A stretch of 64,000 bases of DNA from Cellvibrionaceae bacterium AOL6 (GTDB taxonomy: Bacteria > Pseudomonadota > Gammaproteobacteria > Pseudomonadales > Cellvibrionaceae). Below are positions 44,769 to 54,775 of this stretch, in pieces. How positions within the stretch are numbered: position 1 is the stretch's first letter; every line of letters starts with the position of its first letter. The DNA is taken from the NCBI GenBank assembly GCA_003265435.1, contig NOXC01000007.1, forward strand, positions 1 through 64,000, written 5' to 3'. Below the pieces are notes generated by a model that did not search any database, was not told the origin of the DNA, and saw only the letters and a list, made by a program, of their open reading frames with translations. Made by a program: the position numbers and the translations under genes.

Positions 44769-47525
44769 TTAAAACGTATTGATCAAACGATCAAACAAAT
44801 CTCGTGCCACAGAGATCACTTGTGCGTTCGCCGAGTACATTTGTTCGAAACGGATTAAAGCGGCCGCCTCTTCATCGAGATTCACCGCCGACACGGCGTT
44901 GCGTTGCTCCTCGGTTTGCTGGAGCACCTGTTCGGCTGCATCGCGGTTAATTTTACCGGCCGCCGTATCAATACCCACGCTTTCCACAAGCGAAGCATAG
45001 CTGTCGCTGAAACTCGTTCGACCATTGGCAACCGTCTTATCCGATTGCAGGTCCGCAAAAGCCAAGGCATTGCGGTTGTCGGAGGCCGCATCCTCATTAA
45101 ACGACAGCGTGAAGGTATCCCCCGCTTGCGCGTCACCGCGAATACTGGCTTGAATACCAAAGTAATTGTTTTGAGCGAAGCCTGGCGCACTGCTGTCACC
45201 GAATAGACCGCTGACGACGGGGTTGGTACTGAGGCTCAAGCCATCATCCAACTCAATATCCATCGTGCCGCCGACCGTCAAAGAACTCAGGTTTCCGACG
45301 CCCGCACCCGTCATTGCCACAGTGGGGTTGGTACCGTCACTCAGCGCCAACGTCTCGCCAGGCTGTGCCTCCAGATTAAACTGCAAGTCATCACCTTGAT
45401 CGGCGGTCACGCGAAGCGTTTCCTGTCCAGCGCCATCCACACCGGCTTCCGCGCGAATACCCAGCGAACGCAGCGTGCTGTTGCCATTGATCTGCGAAGC
45501 TAAATAATCGTTAAATGCGACCGGGTCTGTCGTAGGGTCGGGCACATGCGCCGCGACGACGTAAGTCATGCTGACCGCATCGTATTCATATTCAATCAGG
45601 TCTTCACCGTTTAAACTCACCTGCAACGGTGCCGCAGCCGTCAGCCCACCAAAGCCCGACAGCTCCGCATAGGTGAACGCATTCGCGCTTACACCATCAA
45701 TGTTATTGAGTATGCTGGCCGTCGTACGCGCGCTGGCATCGGCGCTGGTGCTAATAGTCTGAGTGATCGGCGCCGCACCCGGCTGCGCACCCGGACGGGT
45801 AATGGTGATATTTTCCGAAGGGTAGCCATTTGCAGGCGCCGGCCCAGCCACCGCGACGCTACCACCAGGTAAACCAATCGCAGAGCCATTCATTTGCACT
45901 AGGGTCTGACCTGGATCACTGGAAAACAACGCATTATCAATGCCCGGTACATAACGCCGATTCTGTATCGGTGGGCTAAGCGACACTGGATTACCCGGAT
46001 CACTGTTATCCAAAATTTCGTAGGTGGTATCCGAGGTAAATCGAACCAAAAGCGGCGGGTCCATGACGCCGGCATTGGCAAATAGCGGCAAAGCACTGCC
46101 GTCTGCGGCGGTCAACGAGAGCAGTTCGCCCGCACTGATTTTTGCTGAGCCCTGATTGCTTAAATTCGCATCGGTTAGTAAGGGCACGCCAAACGCAATG
46201 CCGCTGGGGTCGGCGATAACCGCTGCAAAATCGCGCGCGCCGGTTTGCGTGGGTGAGATCAAAAACTCATCACCAGATTGAAAGCTACCGCGCTCAAATA
46301 CCAGCTCAAGCCCGTCGAACTCGACACTGTGCGGGTAGGCGCCAGGCAACACATCTCGAAGTACTTCCTGGCCATCACTCACGCGCGTGATGCTGTACAA
46401 GCCATCATTGATCATGCGCAGCTCATAGTCACTCGTGCCGATCTGCGACGCATCAGCGATATTAAGACTCATTACTCGATCAAGCGGCGGCGCATTATCC
46501 GAACTGCCGATCACACGGCTGAGTGTCAAGTCTCTTTGATTAATATCAAAGAACATGTCACCGCCAAACTGGTTGTTGAGATCGACACCCATACTGTTTT
46601 GCGTATTGAACGCGTCGGCCATCACGATGGCGATACGACCCAGTTCGTTATAGGTCCCGTTCAAAACCTCATCCCGGAAGCGGAACAGTCCGCTCAACTC
46701 TCCGCCCAAGACATCGCCGTCCAATGCTTGTTGCGTGCGATCCCCAACGAAGACAATTTCATCCTGGCTGGCGTTCTCTGTGCCAGCGACCACCGCGAGG
46801 CTTCTCGCTTCGCCACCCACGACAAGGTTTTGACCACCCGGCAATAACACGTTGACCTCGCCAAATCCCTGCTCGTAGGTCTGGAAAGAGACATATTGAG
46901 AGAGCTTCTGCAGCGCTTGGTCGCGCTGATCTAGCAAGTCATTCGGAGACCCGCTGTTCTTACCGACGGCATCGGCAATTTTTTGATTCAGCTGAGCAAT
47001 GTTCGCTGATAGCGCGTTGATTTCCTCGACCGCCACTTGCATGGAACTGTTGATGCCATCGTTGATGTCGATCAGACGACCGTAAATGGTATTGAAGCGA
47101 TCCGCGAGGTTTTCAGCCTCACTGATAATGAGCTGACGGGCCGGGATGGAGGTGGGGTCATCGGCACCATTCTGCACGCTCGCAAAGAAGGACTCAAATG
47201 CGCCCGCGAGCCCCGTTGACGGGTCGGAAAGCAGGGTGTCGAGTTGGTTGATATTGTTTTGATAAATATCAAGTTCACTGTAAAGCGAGTTATCCCGTCG
47301 CAATTGTTGCACCAGGAAGTCGTTTACCTGACGCTCAATCGCGGCGACATTCGCGCCGGTGCCGACGTACACGCCACCCATCGGCGTAGCCGGGTTCGTT
47401 TCCGCTTCAATGCGCTGACGGCTATAGCCTTCTACGCCCGCATTGGAAATATTATGGCCCGTCGTACTGAGTGCGGATTGCGAGACACGCAAACCACTGA
47501 TCGCGGTATTTAATAAACTACTCAT
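44769..47525 (-). CDS. flgK: Hook-filament junction protein FlgK
   Basis: 918 residues, longer than the usual 550-700 because of an enlarged central region with several beta-rich segments. The N-terminal LLNTAISGLRVSQSALSTTGHNISNAGVEGYSRQR and C-terminal SAVNLDEEAAALIRFEQMYSANAQVISVARDLFDRLINTF are typical. It overlaps flgJ by eight bases. Confidence 0.96.
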   Translation of the reverse strand: MSSLLNTAISGLRVSQSALSTTGHNISNAGVEGYSRQRIEAETNPATPMGGVYVGTGANVAAIERQVNDFLVQQLRRDNSLYSELDIYQNNINQLDTLLSDPSTGLAGAFESFFASVQNGADDPTSIPARQLIISEAENLADRFNTIYGRLIDINDGINSSMQVAVEEINALSANIAQLNQKIADAVGKNSGSPNDLLDQRDQALQKLSQYVSFQTYEQGFGEVNVLLPGGQNLVVGGEARSLAVVAGTENASQDEIVFVGDRTQQALDGDVLGGELSGLFRFRDEVLNGTYNELGRIAIVMADAFNTQNSMGVDLNNQFGGDMFFDINQRDLTLSRVIGSSDNAPPLDRVMSLNIADASQIGTSDYELRMINDGLYSITRVSDGQEVLRDVLPGAYPHSVEFDGLELVFERGSFQSGDEFLISPTQTGARDFAAVIADPSGIAFGVPLLTDANLSNQGSAKISAGELLSLTAADGSALPLFANAGVMDPPLLVRFTSDTTYEILDNSDPGNPVSLSPPIQNRRYVPGIDNALFSSDPGQTLVQMNGSAIGLPGGSVAVAGPAPANGYPSENITITRPGAQPGAAPITQTISTSADASARTTASILNNIDGVSANAFTYAELSGFGGLTAAAPLQVSLNGEDLIEYEYDAVSMTYVVAAHVPDPTTDPVAFNDYLASQINGNSTLRSLGIRAEAGVDGAGQETLRVTADQGDDLQFNLEAQPGETLALSDGTNPTVAMTGAGVGNLSSLTVGGTMDIELDDGLSLSTNPVVSGLFGDSSAPGFAQNNYFGIQASIRGDAQAGDTFTLSFNEDAASDNRNALAFADLQSDKTVANGRTSFSDSYASLVESVGIDTAAGKINRDAAEQVLQQTEEQRNAVSAVNLDEEAAALIRFEQMYSANAQVISVARDLFDRLINTF

Positions 47526-48498
47526 CCGCGTCCCCTACCCTGTCTTCACCGAGTATGTCTTTCACCCGATGATACACACTGGCTACTTTTTCACTGTATT
47601 CCGGGTCGGTCGCGTAGCCTGCACGATGAATATTGCGAATATAAGCCATCGCATCATTGGCTTTTTCCACAGCGGGACGATAGCGCTCGTTTCCCAAGAT
47701 AAATTCAGAGTAGTCTTCGAAGCTTTGCTTCACTGATTCGTAGGTTCGGAAACTGGCGGACGTTCGAGCAAGCTGACCGCCAAGAAACTCCAGAGTGGGT
47801 CGTTCTACCCGCTCACCCGACCAGCGCGCGTCCGCTTTAATATTAAATAAATTGTGCGTGCTCTGCCCTTGCTCATCGGCATACACATGCTCGCCCCAGC
47901 CTGTTTCCAAGGCTGCCTGAGCAATCAACATGGCCTTGTCAACGCCAATGCGCTGCGCGGCTTCTTCCGCACTGTGTTTCACACGGTGTACAAAATCCTC
48001 TGGGGAATCCGCCATCGCTGCCCGCGACGCAATAGCACTCGCAGAAGCTGCATCGGAAGCCGTCTCACGAAGTGCACCAGCCTCTTTCAACAAGCCGTCG
48101 AGACCCTGAAGCGCATAGGCCGCACTGCGATCCTGCATGACCGGGCGCTCGGTATTGGCTTCTATCGCCAATCCGCGTTGCTCGCTGAGTTGGCGATACA
48201 GCGCATCGGCAATGCCAAAGCCTCTGCCCTGAGCGAGAGACAAGGCAAGCTGCTGATCGTGCATGTCACGGTAAAAATCGCTCTCACTGCTGTCGAACAA
48301 GCCGTCTTCGTTAAACGCATCGTTTGCGGAATGCATGTTTTTAAGCAGCAGGTTCACAAACATCGCTTCAAATTGTTCGGCGACTTTCCGCAATGCCGTC
48401 GCTTCATCACCCTGCCCTTTTAGGTTCTGCAGACTGTTGAGGTCGGTGTAGACATCTGTCGAGGGCATGCGGGTCATGCCTTTAAATCCACTGTCCAT
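47518..48498 (-). CDS. flgJ: Rod-cap muramidase/glucosaminidase FlgJ
   Basis: 326 residues in two domains: the N-terminal rod-cap domain (LRKVAEQFEAMFVNLLLKNMHSAN, FRD-type YRDMHDQQLALSLAQGRGFGIADALY) and a C-terminal peptidoglycan hydrolase domain (about 165-326: DKAMLIAQAALETGWGEHVYAD, LFNIKADARWSG, FRTYESVKQSFEDYSEFILG). It thus belongs to the bifunctional FlgJ type of gammaproteobacteria. It shares a base with flgI (TGATG). Confidence 0.95.
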   Translation of the reverse strand: MDSGFKGMTRMPSTDVYTDLNSLQNLKGQGDEATALRKVAEQFEAMFVNLLLKNMHSANDAFNEDGLFDSSESDFYRDMHDQQLALSLAQGRGFGIADALYRQLSEQRGLAIEANTERPVMQDRSAAYALQGLDGLLKEAGALRETASDAASASAIASRAAMADSPEDFVHRVKHSAEEAAQRIGVDKAMLIAQAALETGWGEHVYADEQGQSTHNLFNIKADARWSGERVERPTLEFLGGQLARTSASFRTYESVKQSFEDYSEFILGNERYRPAVEKANDAMAYIRNIHRAGYATDPEYSEKVASVYHRVKDILGEDRVGDADE

Positions 48499-49595
48499 CA
48501 GATCACCACGATTTCGGCTTTGAGCGCGCCAGCTTGTTTCAGTGCTTCGAGGATGGCCATGAGATCACCTGGCGCGGCGCCCACTTCGTTCACCGCCCGG
48601 ACGATGTCATCCAATGTGGGGCCAGGTGCAAAATTGAACATCTGCCCGGATTCTTCCTCAATCGTGACTTCACTGTCTGGCACCACCACGGTCTGACCGT
48701 CACCAAAGGCGCGAGGCTGACTAACATCGCTGTTTTCACGAATCGTCACCGTTAATGAGCCATGCGTGACCGCCACCGGCGCCACACGCACATGTTTGCC
48801 CACCACAATGGTGCCAGTGCGAGAATTAATAATGACTTTTGCCGCCGCCTCAGCGGGAACAACCTCGACATTCTCGAGTAAAGAGAGAAAATCCACTCTG
48901 TGGGCGGGATTCGCAGGTGCTTGTACCGCAATCGAAGCCGCATCAGAAGGTGCGGCCACGCCGGGACCCAGCAATCGGTTGATGCTGTCTGCCACGCGTT
49001 TTGCCGTGGTAAAGTCCGGCGAATGAAGATTAAAAACAATTTCTTTGTCACCACCAAATTGCGTCGGTACGGCTTTTTCCACGGTGGCCCCATCGGGAAT
49101 TCGGCCAACACTGGGAACATTCACGGTAATTTTTGAGCCGTCCGCTCCTTCCGCACCAAAGCCGCCAACAATAAGGTTCCCCTGGGCCACTGCATACACA
49201 TTCCCGTCGATGCCCCTCAGCGGCGCCATCAACAACGTGCCCCCGCGTAAACTTTTTGCATTGGCGATCGACGAGGCGGTGATGTCAATTTTTTGGCCGG
49301 GTTTCGCAAACGGAGGCAATTCCGCATGCAGGGCCACAGCCGCCACATTTTTTAATTGAAAGGTGGTGCCCTCAGGAATCGTGATACCGAGATTTTTCAG
49401 CATCGAATTGAAAGACTGGGTGGTGAATGGGGTTTGGTTTGTCTGATCACCCGTACCATCTAAGCCAACAACCAGACCATAGCCAATCAGCTGGTTGGAT
49501 CGCACCCCCTGAATGGATGCAATATCTTTCAAGCGCTCCGCGTTCGCATTGAAAACGCTGAGGAGTAATAAGACTGACAACAGGCATTGTTTCAT
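48498..49595 (-). CDS. flgI: Flagellar P-ring protein FlgI
   Basis: 365 residues, forms the periplasmic P ring. A signal peptide ([17 protein letters not shown]) precedes the mature [32 protein letters not shown]. The ATG at 49595 overlaps the flgH stop as TAATG, which is the arrangement I prefer; another ATG four codons upstream at 49607 would lie inside flgH. Confidence 0.95.
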   Translation of the reverse strand: MKQCLLSVLLLLSVFNANAERLKDIASIQGVRSNQLIGYGLVVGLDGTGDQTNQTPFTTQSFNSMLKNLGITIPEGTTFQLKNVAAVALHAELPPFAKPGQKIDITASSIANAKSLRGGTLLMAPLRGIDGNVYAVAQGNLIVGGFGAEGADGSKITVNVPSVGRIPDGATVEKAVPTQFGGDKEIVFNLHSPDFTTAKRVADSINRLLGPGVAAPSDAASIAVQAPANPAHRVDFLSLLENVEVVPAEAAAKVIINSRTGTIVVGKHVRVAPVAVTHGSLTVTIRENSDVSQPRAFGDGQTVVVPDSEVTIEEESGQMFNFAPGPTLDDIVRAVNEVGAAPGDLMAILEALKQAGALKAEIVVI

Positions 49596-50278
49596 TAGAA
49601 AGGCCATACCGGGCTATTGAAGAACCGTGTGATCCATCCCATTTCTTGCGAGTCTGCCAGCTCGCCCGTACCACTGTATTGAATCTGCGCGTTGGCGATC
49701 TGTGTGGAGAGCACGGTGTTTTGTGGCGAAATATCATCAGCGCGAATGAGGCCACTGATGCGAATAAACTCCGACCCGCGGTTGAGCGTAATCCAACGTT
49801 CGCCGCGTACTACGAGTGTGCCATTCGGATAAATATCGACTACGGTAACGGAGATACTGCCGCTGAGCTGATTGCTCTGATCGGCATCCGCTTCACCTTT
49901 GAATTCACGGTCATTTTGAATATTGATGCCGACACCCCCGCCGCTGATGGTTGGGGTTACACCCAGTACCCGCGTGGTGGAGGCATCCAGGCCAGAAATA
50001 TCGTTTTCTTTCTTAATTTCGACGTTGGCGCTTTTGCTGGAGCTGGTTCGTTCCTGCAGAATAATGCGAATGATGTCCCCTACCCTCGCGGCCTTGCGGT
50101 CACCAAACAGGTTCATTGCAACATTTTCCTGATACAGTGAACCGTTTGCCTGCTGATCTGGAATGGGCTGTGTCTGCATAACGGGCGCGTAGTACGGATC
50201 ACCCGGTGACGGGGGTTGTTGCACCACGCAAGCAGACAAACTCAGTACCAACGGCAACAGTCTCAGCAGGGTTTTCAT
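49595..50278 (-). CDS. flgH: Flagellar L-ring lipoprotein FlgH
   Basis: 227 residues, outer-membrane ring. The lipobox LSLSAC places the lipidated cysteine at 17. Family signatures: [71 protein letters not shown] and the end [17 protein letters not shown]. Confidence 0.96.
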   Translation of the reverse strand: MKTLLRLLPLVLSLSACVVQQPPSPGDPYYAPVMQTQPIPDQQANGSLYQENVAMNLFGDRKAARVGDIIRIILQERTSSSKSANVEIKKENDISGLDASTTRVLGVTPTISGGGVGINIQNDREFKGEADADQSNQLSGSISVTVVDIYPNGTLVVRGERWITLNRGSEFIRISGLIRADDISPQNTVLSTQIANAQIQYSGTGELADSQEMGWITRFFNSPVWPF

Positions 50279-50294
50279 ATCAGCTCACTCAGTT

Positions 50295-51080
50295 TTATAG
50301 GTTCTGGGTTACAAACTGCAGCATCTGATCTGCGGTAGACACAATTTTCGAATTCATTTCGTAAGCGCGCTGGGTGGTGATCATGTTCACCATCTCCTCC
50401 ACGATGTCGACATTGGAGTTTTCCAGCATGCCCTGTTTAATTTGACCGAGACCATTGATGCCCGGCACACCGGTCACCGGATCACCACTGGACGCGGTTT
50501 CCAGAAACAGGTTTCCCCCTGCAGCTTGCAGGCCCGCCGGGTTCACGAAGTCGACCGTTTGAATATTGCCAATGATCTGAGGTGCTGGCTGACCCGGCAC
50601 AAACGCCGACACAATGCCATCCGTACCAATTGTCAGGCGATCTGCATCGGGCGGTAAGGTAATGTTAGGCTCCAGCAGCAAACCGTTCGCAGTGACAATC
50701 TCTCCGTCCGCACTCAAATGGAACTGGCCAGAGCGGGTATAGGCAATCGTGCCATCGGCTTGAGAAATCTGGAAAAAGCCTCGCCCATCAATGGCCAGAT
50801 CCAAAGGCTGGTCAGTGACTTGCAAGCTGCCATAGCTGAATTGTTTTTGAGTTCCGGCGACACGCACACCGGTACCAAGCTGCAAACCTGAGGGCAGTTC
50901 AGTCTCTTCCGTTGTCTGCGCGCCAGGTTGCCGATGAATTTGATACAGCAGATCTTCGAACACAACACGATCGCGTTTGAAACCGACCGTCGACGCATTC
51001 GCCAAATTATTGGCAATGGTGGTTAACTGCTTGTCCTGCGCTGCAAGACCGGTTTTACTGACATAGAGTGCGGCATGCAT
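50295..51080 (-). CDS. flgG: Distal rod protein FlgG
   Basis: 261 residues, the full FlgG length. N-terminal LYVSKTGLAAQDKQLTTIANNLANASTVGFKRDR, the FlgG-like GLQLGTGVRVAGTQKQFSYGSL and C-terminal ENSNVDIVEEMVNMITTQRAYEMNSKIVSTADQML. ATG at 51080 with GAGG upstream. The N-terminus MHAALYVSKT is slightly unlike the common MNPALWIAKT. Confidence 0.96.
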   Translation of the reverse strand: MHAALYVSKTGLAAQDKQLTTIANNLANASTVGFKRDRVVFEDLLYQIHRQPGAQTTEETELPSGLQLGTGVRVAGTQKQFSYGSLQVTDQPLDLAIDGRGFFQISQADGTIAYTRSGQFHLSADGEIVTANGLLLEPNITLPPDADRLTIGTDGIVSAFVPGQPAPQIIGNIQTVDFVNPAGLQAAGGNLFLETASSGDPVTGVPGINGLGQIKQGMLENSNVDIVEEMVNMITTQRAYEMNSKIVSTADQMLQFVTQNL

Positions 51081-51114
51081 GGTAATTACCTCTTAATCAT
51101 TCACTTTAGCGACG

Positions 51115-51861
51115 TCAGGACATCTGAAGCAGACGGGCGGAACTCTCTGAGTTTTCTTTCACCGTTTGCATCAGCTTGACTTGCATTTCGTATTGGCGAG
51201 ACAGGCTCATCATGCCCACCAGTTCTTCCACCGCGTTCACATTAGAGCCTTCAAGAAAACGCGACACCACGCGCACCCCTGCATCGGCTGGCACTTCTTC
51301 TTCCTGATTCAGCGCACGGAAAAGGCCGTCTTCTCCTTTCTTGACCTGATCCACACCGGGATTCACCAAGCGGATACGCTCCACCACGGCGGCTTCTTCT
51401 GCGCCGGCCCCAATAGGAATAATGCTGATACGCCCATCGGCGGCAATTTCAATTTTTTCTGCAGGAGGAATCGCGATGGGACCACCATTGCCCATCACAG
51501 GCAGGCCACTGCCTGTGCGCAGCATGCCCAACGCGTCCACATGCATGTTGCCGGCTCGAGTGAAGGCTTCCTGACCGTCGCGCGCTTGAACCGCAATAAA
51601 GCCCTCACCTTCGATGGCAATATCCAGATCATTCCCCGTCGCAACCATCGGCCCAGATTCAAAATTTGTCGCGCTGTTTTCTGTCAGGGCATAGGCTCGA
51701 GTGGGCTGGCCATCGCCGTAATACACGGGCATGGCGCGCGCTTGCGACAGCTCCGCTTTAAACCCTGTGGTGTTCAGGTTGGCGAGGTTGTTTGAGCGAT
51801 TTACCTGCGCAAGCATGTTGTGCTTGGCGCCGGTCATCGATATGTAAAGTGCTTTATCCAT
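51115..51861 (-). CDS. flgF: Proximal rod protein FlgF
   Basis: 248 residues. N-terminal DKALYISMTGAKHNMLAQVNRSNNLANLNTTGFKAE and C-terminal GSNVNAVEELVGMMSLSRQYEMQVKLMQTVKENSE identify FlgF. It is the first gene of flgFGHIJKL and has a full-consensus sigma-54 promoter 50-65 bases upstream. Confidence 0.95.
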   Translation of the reverse strand: MDKALYISMTGAKHNMLAQVNRSNNLANLNTTGFKAELSQARAMPVYYGDGQPTRAYALTENSATNFESGPMVATGNDLDIAIEGEGFIAVQARDGQEAFTRAGNMHVDALGMLRTGSGLPVMGNGGPIAIPPAEKIEIAADGRISIIPIGAGAEEAAVVERIRLVNPGVDQVKKGEDGLFRALNQEEEVPADAGVRVVSRFLEGSNVNAVEELVGMMSLSRQYEMQVKLMQTVKENSESSARLLQMS

Positions 51862-51910
51862 CGGATTCCGCCGTTGTTTTTTTGGCTCTTTTGGTCAATA
51901 ACAGTGATTC

Positions 51911-51926
51911 TGCAAAGGCAGTGCCA
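51911..51926 (-). promoter_or_regulatory. Sigma-54 promoter of flgFGHIJKL
   Basis: The minus strand reads TGGCACTGCCTTTGCA, a complete match to TGGCAC-N5-TTGCW. Expected start near 51899, about 38 bases before flgF. Two hairpins that may terminate flgE transcripts lie just above it. Confidence 0.86.
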
Positions 51927-51957
51927 AAAAAGCCAAACACGGGAAACACCAATAAAT

Positions 51958-51986
51958 ACGCGGGCTGCAGCAAAGCAGTCCGCGTC
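51958..51986 (-). terminator. Second stem-loop between flgE and flgF
   Basis: On the minus strand ACGCGGACTGC and GCAGCCCGCGT pair over eleven positions with one mismatch, around a short loop, followed by ATTTATTGG. It sits between the flgE terminator and the flgF promoter and is probably a back-up terminator. Confidence 0.55.
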
Positions 51987-52019
51987 GGAAAGAGAAAACA
52001 GCGGGAGGAAAACGGCAAG

Positions 52020-52047
52020 ATAAAGCCGGCAAAAGAGGCCGGCTTTT
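52020..52047 (-). terminator. Terminator after flgE
   Basis: AAAGCCGGC and GCCGGCTTT form a nine-base-pair stem, extended by A/T pairs, six bases after the flgE stop; TTTATCTT follows on the minus strand. It closes the flgBCDE transcript. Confidence 0.72.
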
Positions 52048-52052
52048 ACCGC

Positions 52053-54038
52053 TTAACGCAGGTTGATAATGGTCTGTGTGGTTTGGTCAGCGGTTTCAAT
52101 GGTTTTGGCGCTGGCCTGGAAGTTTCGTTGCGAAATAATCAGTTGCACCAGTTGCTCGGACAAGTCGACATTCGATTCTTCCAACGCTCCCGATTGAATC
52201 GCGCCGAGTGCGGCTGTGCCGGGTTCATTGATGGTCACCGTCCCGGACTCGAACGTTTCCGCCCACGAGGTATCTCCTACCGCCTGCAGCCCCTGCTGGT
52301 TCGCAAAATCAGCAAGCAGCACCTGACCCTGCGCCAAGGATTGTCCGTTGGTGAAGCGCGCGAAGATGATCCCCGTCTCGTCGATACTCAAGCCCGACAG
52401 CTGACCGGCGGAATAGCCATCCTGATACACCGAGTTCACCGCGAATGGCGCGCCAAACTGCGTACTGCCGGCGATATCAATGATGAAATTCGAACTGGTT
52501 GGCGGCTCAGGTAAAGGCAAACCACCCCCTTGAATCACAGGCAAAGGTCCGAGGGAGTTGTTCGGTACCCCGTTATCGTCCAACGGCGTCCAGTTTGAAA
52601 TCAGAATGTCTTCTGTCAGCAAGTTGTTCAAGGACCCATCTTCATTGAAGTAAATATTGTACGACGCAGGAGTGGGTACGGTAGGGTCAGCCGGATCGGG
52701 ATCACCGACATCCTGGCCGTCTACCTGAACGTGCATCACCCAATGATTCGGCGATGAGGTTGGGTCGGTTGCATCGAATGGCTGCTTGACGAAGAACTGC
52801 GTCATCACATGCGAAACACCAAAACTGTCGTAGATCGTTGTCGATGTCGCAGAGTTATAAGTACGCGGGTCGGTTGGGTCGAACGCATTCAAAGTGACTT
52901 CTGCGAATTCAGGGTTCGCCGGGTCATTAAAATCGCCCAAGGCTTGGAACAGGCCAGTGCCACTCGGTGTTTCATTACTGACGGCATAGCCGTCTTCAAC
53001 GGTGACGTTCAGTTGGCCGCCCACAATCCCCTCCGTCTGTGCGCCGCCCACCTGTAAGGCCAAGGCTCCACCAGACAGCCCCTGCATGTCGAGGCCTGCA
53101 CCTGGATCCCCCGCCACGGCGACGCGAATGTCCGCACCCACGGCTGAGCTGATGCTTAAGTTACCAGTGATCGGGTCTATTGTTGCGGACAGCCCGGGCA
53201 AGGTGGAATTGGTGCGCTGATTGATTTGTGTTTCAAGCTCCGTCAGGTCGGACGCCGTCAGATCCACATTGTTAATTGTGACGGTCATGGGGTTCGTGAC
53301 GTTGTTAAAATTCGAGAGCGTCACCTGGTTTGTCGCCGAAGCCGTAATCCCGAGGATCGAGTTCATTTCCGACGCGATGGCGGCGGCAGAATCGTCCGGC
53401 ATAGAGGTATAGGTCAACACGTTGCCATCCGGGGCGGTAATATCAATGGCCTGCGCGGGGTAGCCATTGGCCGTGCCCGCCGTGGCCACGCCAACAACAG
53501 GGCCGGTGCTGCTAAATTGGCGTCCTGACGTCGACAACACTTCTTCTGTGGCATTCATATTGAGACGCTGATCCACATTCGTCGTCAATCGAGGGTCGAT
53601 GATCGTTCTGCTGATTTGCAGATCCGACATCACGCTATCCACATTGCCGCCATCGTCTGCAGCATAGCCCTGCAGACGGGAGCCACTATTGGACACGATA
53701 TAGCCTTCGGCATTGAGCTTGAAAGTACCGGAACGGGTGTAGGTGCGATCACCGTCATTGCTGAGGATGAAAAAGCCGTTGCCGTTGATGGCGAGGTCCA
53801 GCTCATTCTCAGTGAAGGTGATATTCCCCTGCGTAAAGCTCTGTGCCGTTTTCTGGATTTCGACCCCGGCACCCACCTGATTGGCGCCGGCGCCCAGAAC
53901 AGAGGTCGCATACACGTCGCCAAATTCCGCTCGCGAGGATTTAAACCCGGTCGTCGAGGCATTCGCGATGTTGTTACCCGTGATCGAAAGCTCGCTGGAT
54001 GCGGCGCGAATTCCGCTTAGTGCTGTATCAAATGGCAT
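52053..54038 (-). CDS. flgE: Flagellar hook protein FlgE
   Basis: 661 residues, longer than the 400-460 of enteric or pseudomonad FlgE because of extra surface domains in the middle. N-terminal FDTALSGIRAASSELSITGNNIANASTTGFKSSRAEF, ELDLAINGNGFFILSNDGDRTYTRSGTF, and C-terminal LEESNVDLSEQLVQLIISQRNFQASAKTIETADQTTQTIINLR are typical. ATG at 54038. Confidence 0.96.
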   Translation of the reverse strand: MPFDTALSGIRAASSELSITGNNIANASTTGFKSSRAEFGDVYATSVLGAGANQVGAGVEIQKTAQSFTQGNITFTENELDLAINGNGFFILSNDGDRTYTRSGTFKLNAEGYIVSNSGSRLQGYAADDGGNVDSVMSDLQISRTIIDPRLTTNVDQRLNMNATEEVLSTSGRQFSSTGPVVGVATAGTANGYPAQAIDITAPDGNVLTYTSMPDDSAAAIASEMNSILGITASATNQVTLSNFNNVTNPMTVTINNVDLTASDLTELETQINQRTNSTLPGLSATIDPITGNLSISSAVGADIRVAVAGDPGAGLDMQGLSGGALALQVGGAQTEGIVGGQLNVTVEDGYAVSNETPSGTGLFQALGDFNDPANPEFAEVTLNAFDPTDPRTYNSATSTTIYDSFGVSHVMTQFFVKQPFDATDPTSSPNHWVMHVQVDGQDVGDPDPADPTVPTPASYNIYFNEDGSLNNLLTEDILISNWTPLDDNGVPNNSLGPLPVIQGGGLPLPEPPTSSNFIIDIAGSTQFGAPFAVNSVYQDGYSAGQLSGLSIDETGIIFARFTNGQSLAQGQVLLADFANQQGLQAVGDTSWAETFESGTVTINEPGTAALGAIQSGALEESNVDLSEQLVQLIISQRNFQASAKTIETADQTTQTIINLR

Positions 54039-54052
54039 GGGTTTACCTCACA

Positions 54053-54766
54053 CTACTCATTAAACTGTTTGACGTCAGAGAGACTGACGCTGCCGATTCC
54101 GGCGAGATTCAAAGACAGGGCGCCATTCGCGCCGACTGTCACACTGTTTACGTTCGCGCTCAGCGCGGTATCGAGGGCGGTTTCCTCACCATCGAGGCGC
54201 GCCGTCACTTCAAAGCGATAGTTGCCGGGCGGCAAGCCTTCCTCAGCACCGCTTTGCCAATCCAGTAATTCACCGTTCAACTCCGCGGACATGCCATCCC
54301 AGCGCAATAGCAACTCACCGGAGGGCTGAGTGCCCAGCGCGATCTGATCAACCAGAACGCCCGACTCGCTGTAAATATTGACGCTAACATCGCTCGAAGA
54401 CGCCGGCACATTCGCGCTGAGATGCACCAGCCCACCGGCTTCAAGTGCCGTTTGTTTCGCAGGCACGGTGACAGAGCGACCCACAAGGGACGACGCTTGC
54501 AAGGCCTGGTTCGCGACGAAATTGTTCGTAAAGCTGTCAAAGTTATTGTTGAGCTTGTCGAGACTCTCGACCGAGCTGAACTGCGCAAGCTGCGAAATAA
54601 ATTCCGTGTTTTCCTGCGGGTCCAGCGGACTTTGATTTTCAAGCTGCGTAATCATCAGCTCGAGAAACGCGCTTTGACCAAGCTCGTCGCTCTGCTTTTC
54701 TTCGTTCTGCCGGGTCAGCCCGATATCGCTAAAGATATTGCTGCCGGTTGCATTGATTTCAGTCAT
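54053..54766 (-). CDS. flgD: Hook assembly scaffold FlgD
   Basis: 237 residues, caps the growing hook. The conserved N-terminal part LGQSAFLELMITQLENQSPLDPQENTEFISQLAQFSSVESLDKLNNN is followed by Ig-like FLgD domains (GRSVTVPAKQTAL; LLRWDGMSAELN; PPGNYRFEVTARLDG). It starts nine bases after flgC and ends 14 bases before flgE. Confidence 0.95.
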   Translation of the reverse strand: MTEINATGSNIFSDIGLTRQNEEKQSDELGQSAFLELMITQLENQSPLDPQENTEFISQLAQFSSVESLDKLNNNFDSFTNNFVANQALQASSLVGRSVTVPAKQTALEAGGLVHLSANVPASSSDVSVNIYSESGVLVDQIALGTQPSGELLLRWDGMSAELNGELLDWQSGAEEGLPPGNYRFEVTARLDGEETALDTALSANVNSVTVGANGALSLNLAGIGSVSLSDVKQFNE

Positions 54767-54775
54767 TCACTTCAC

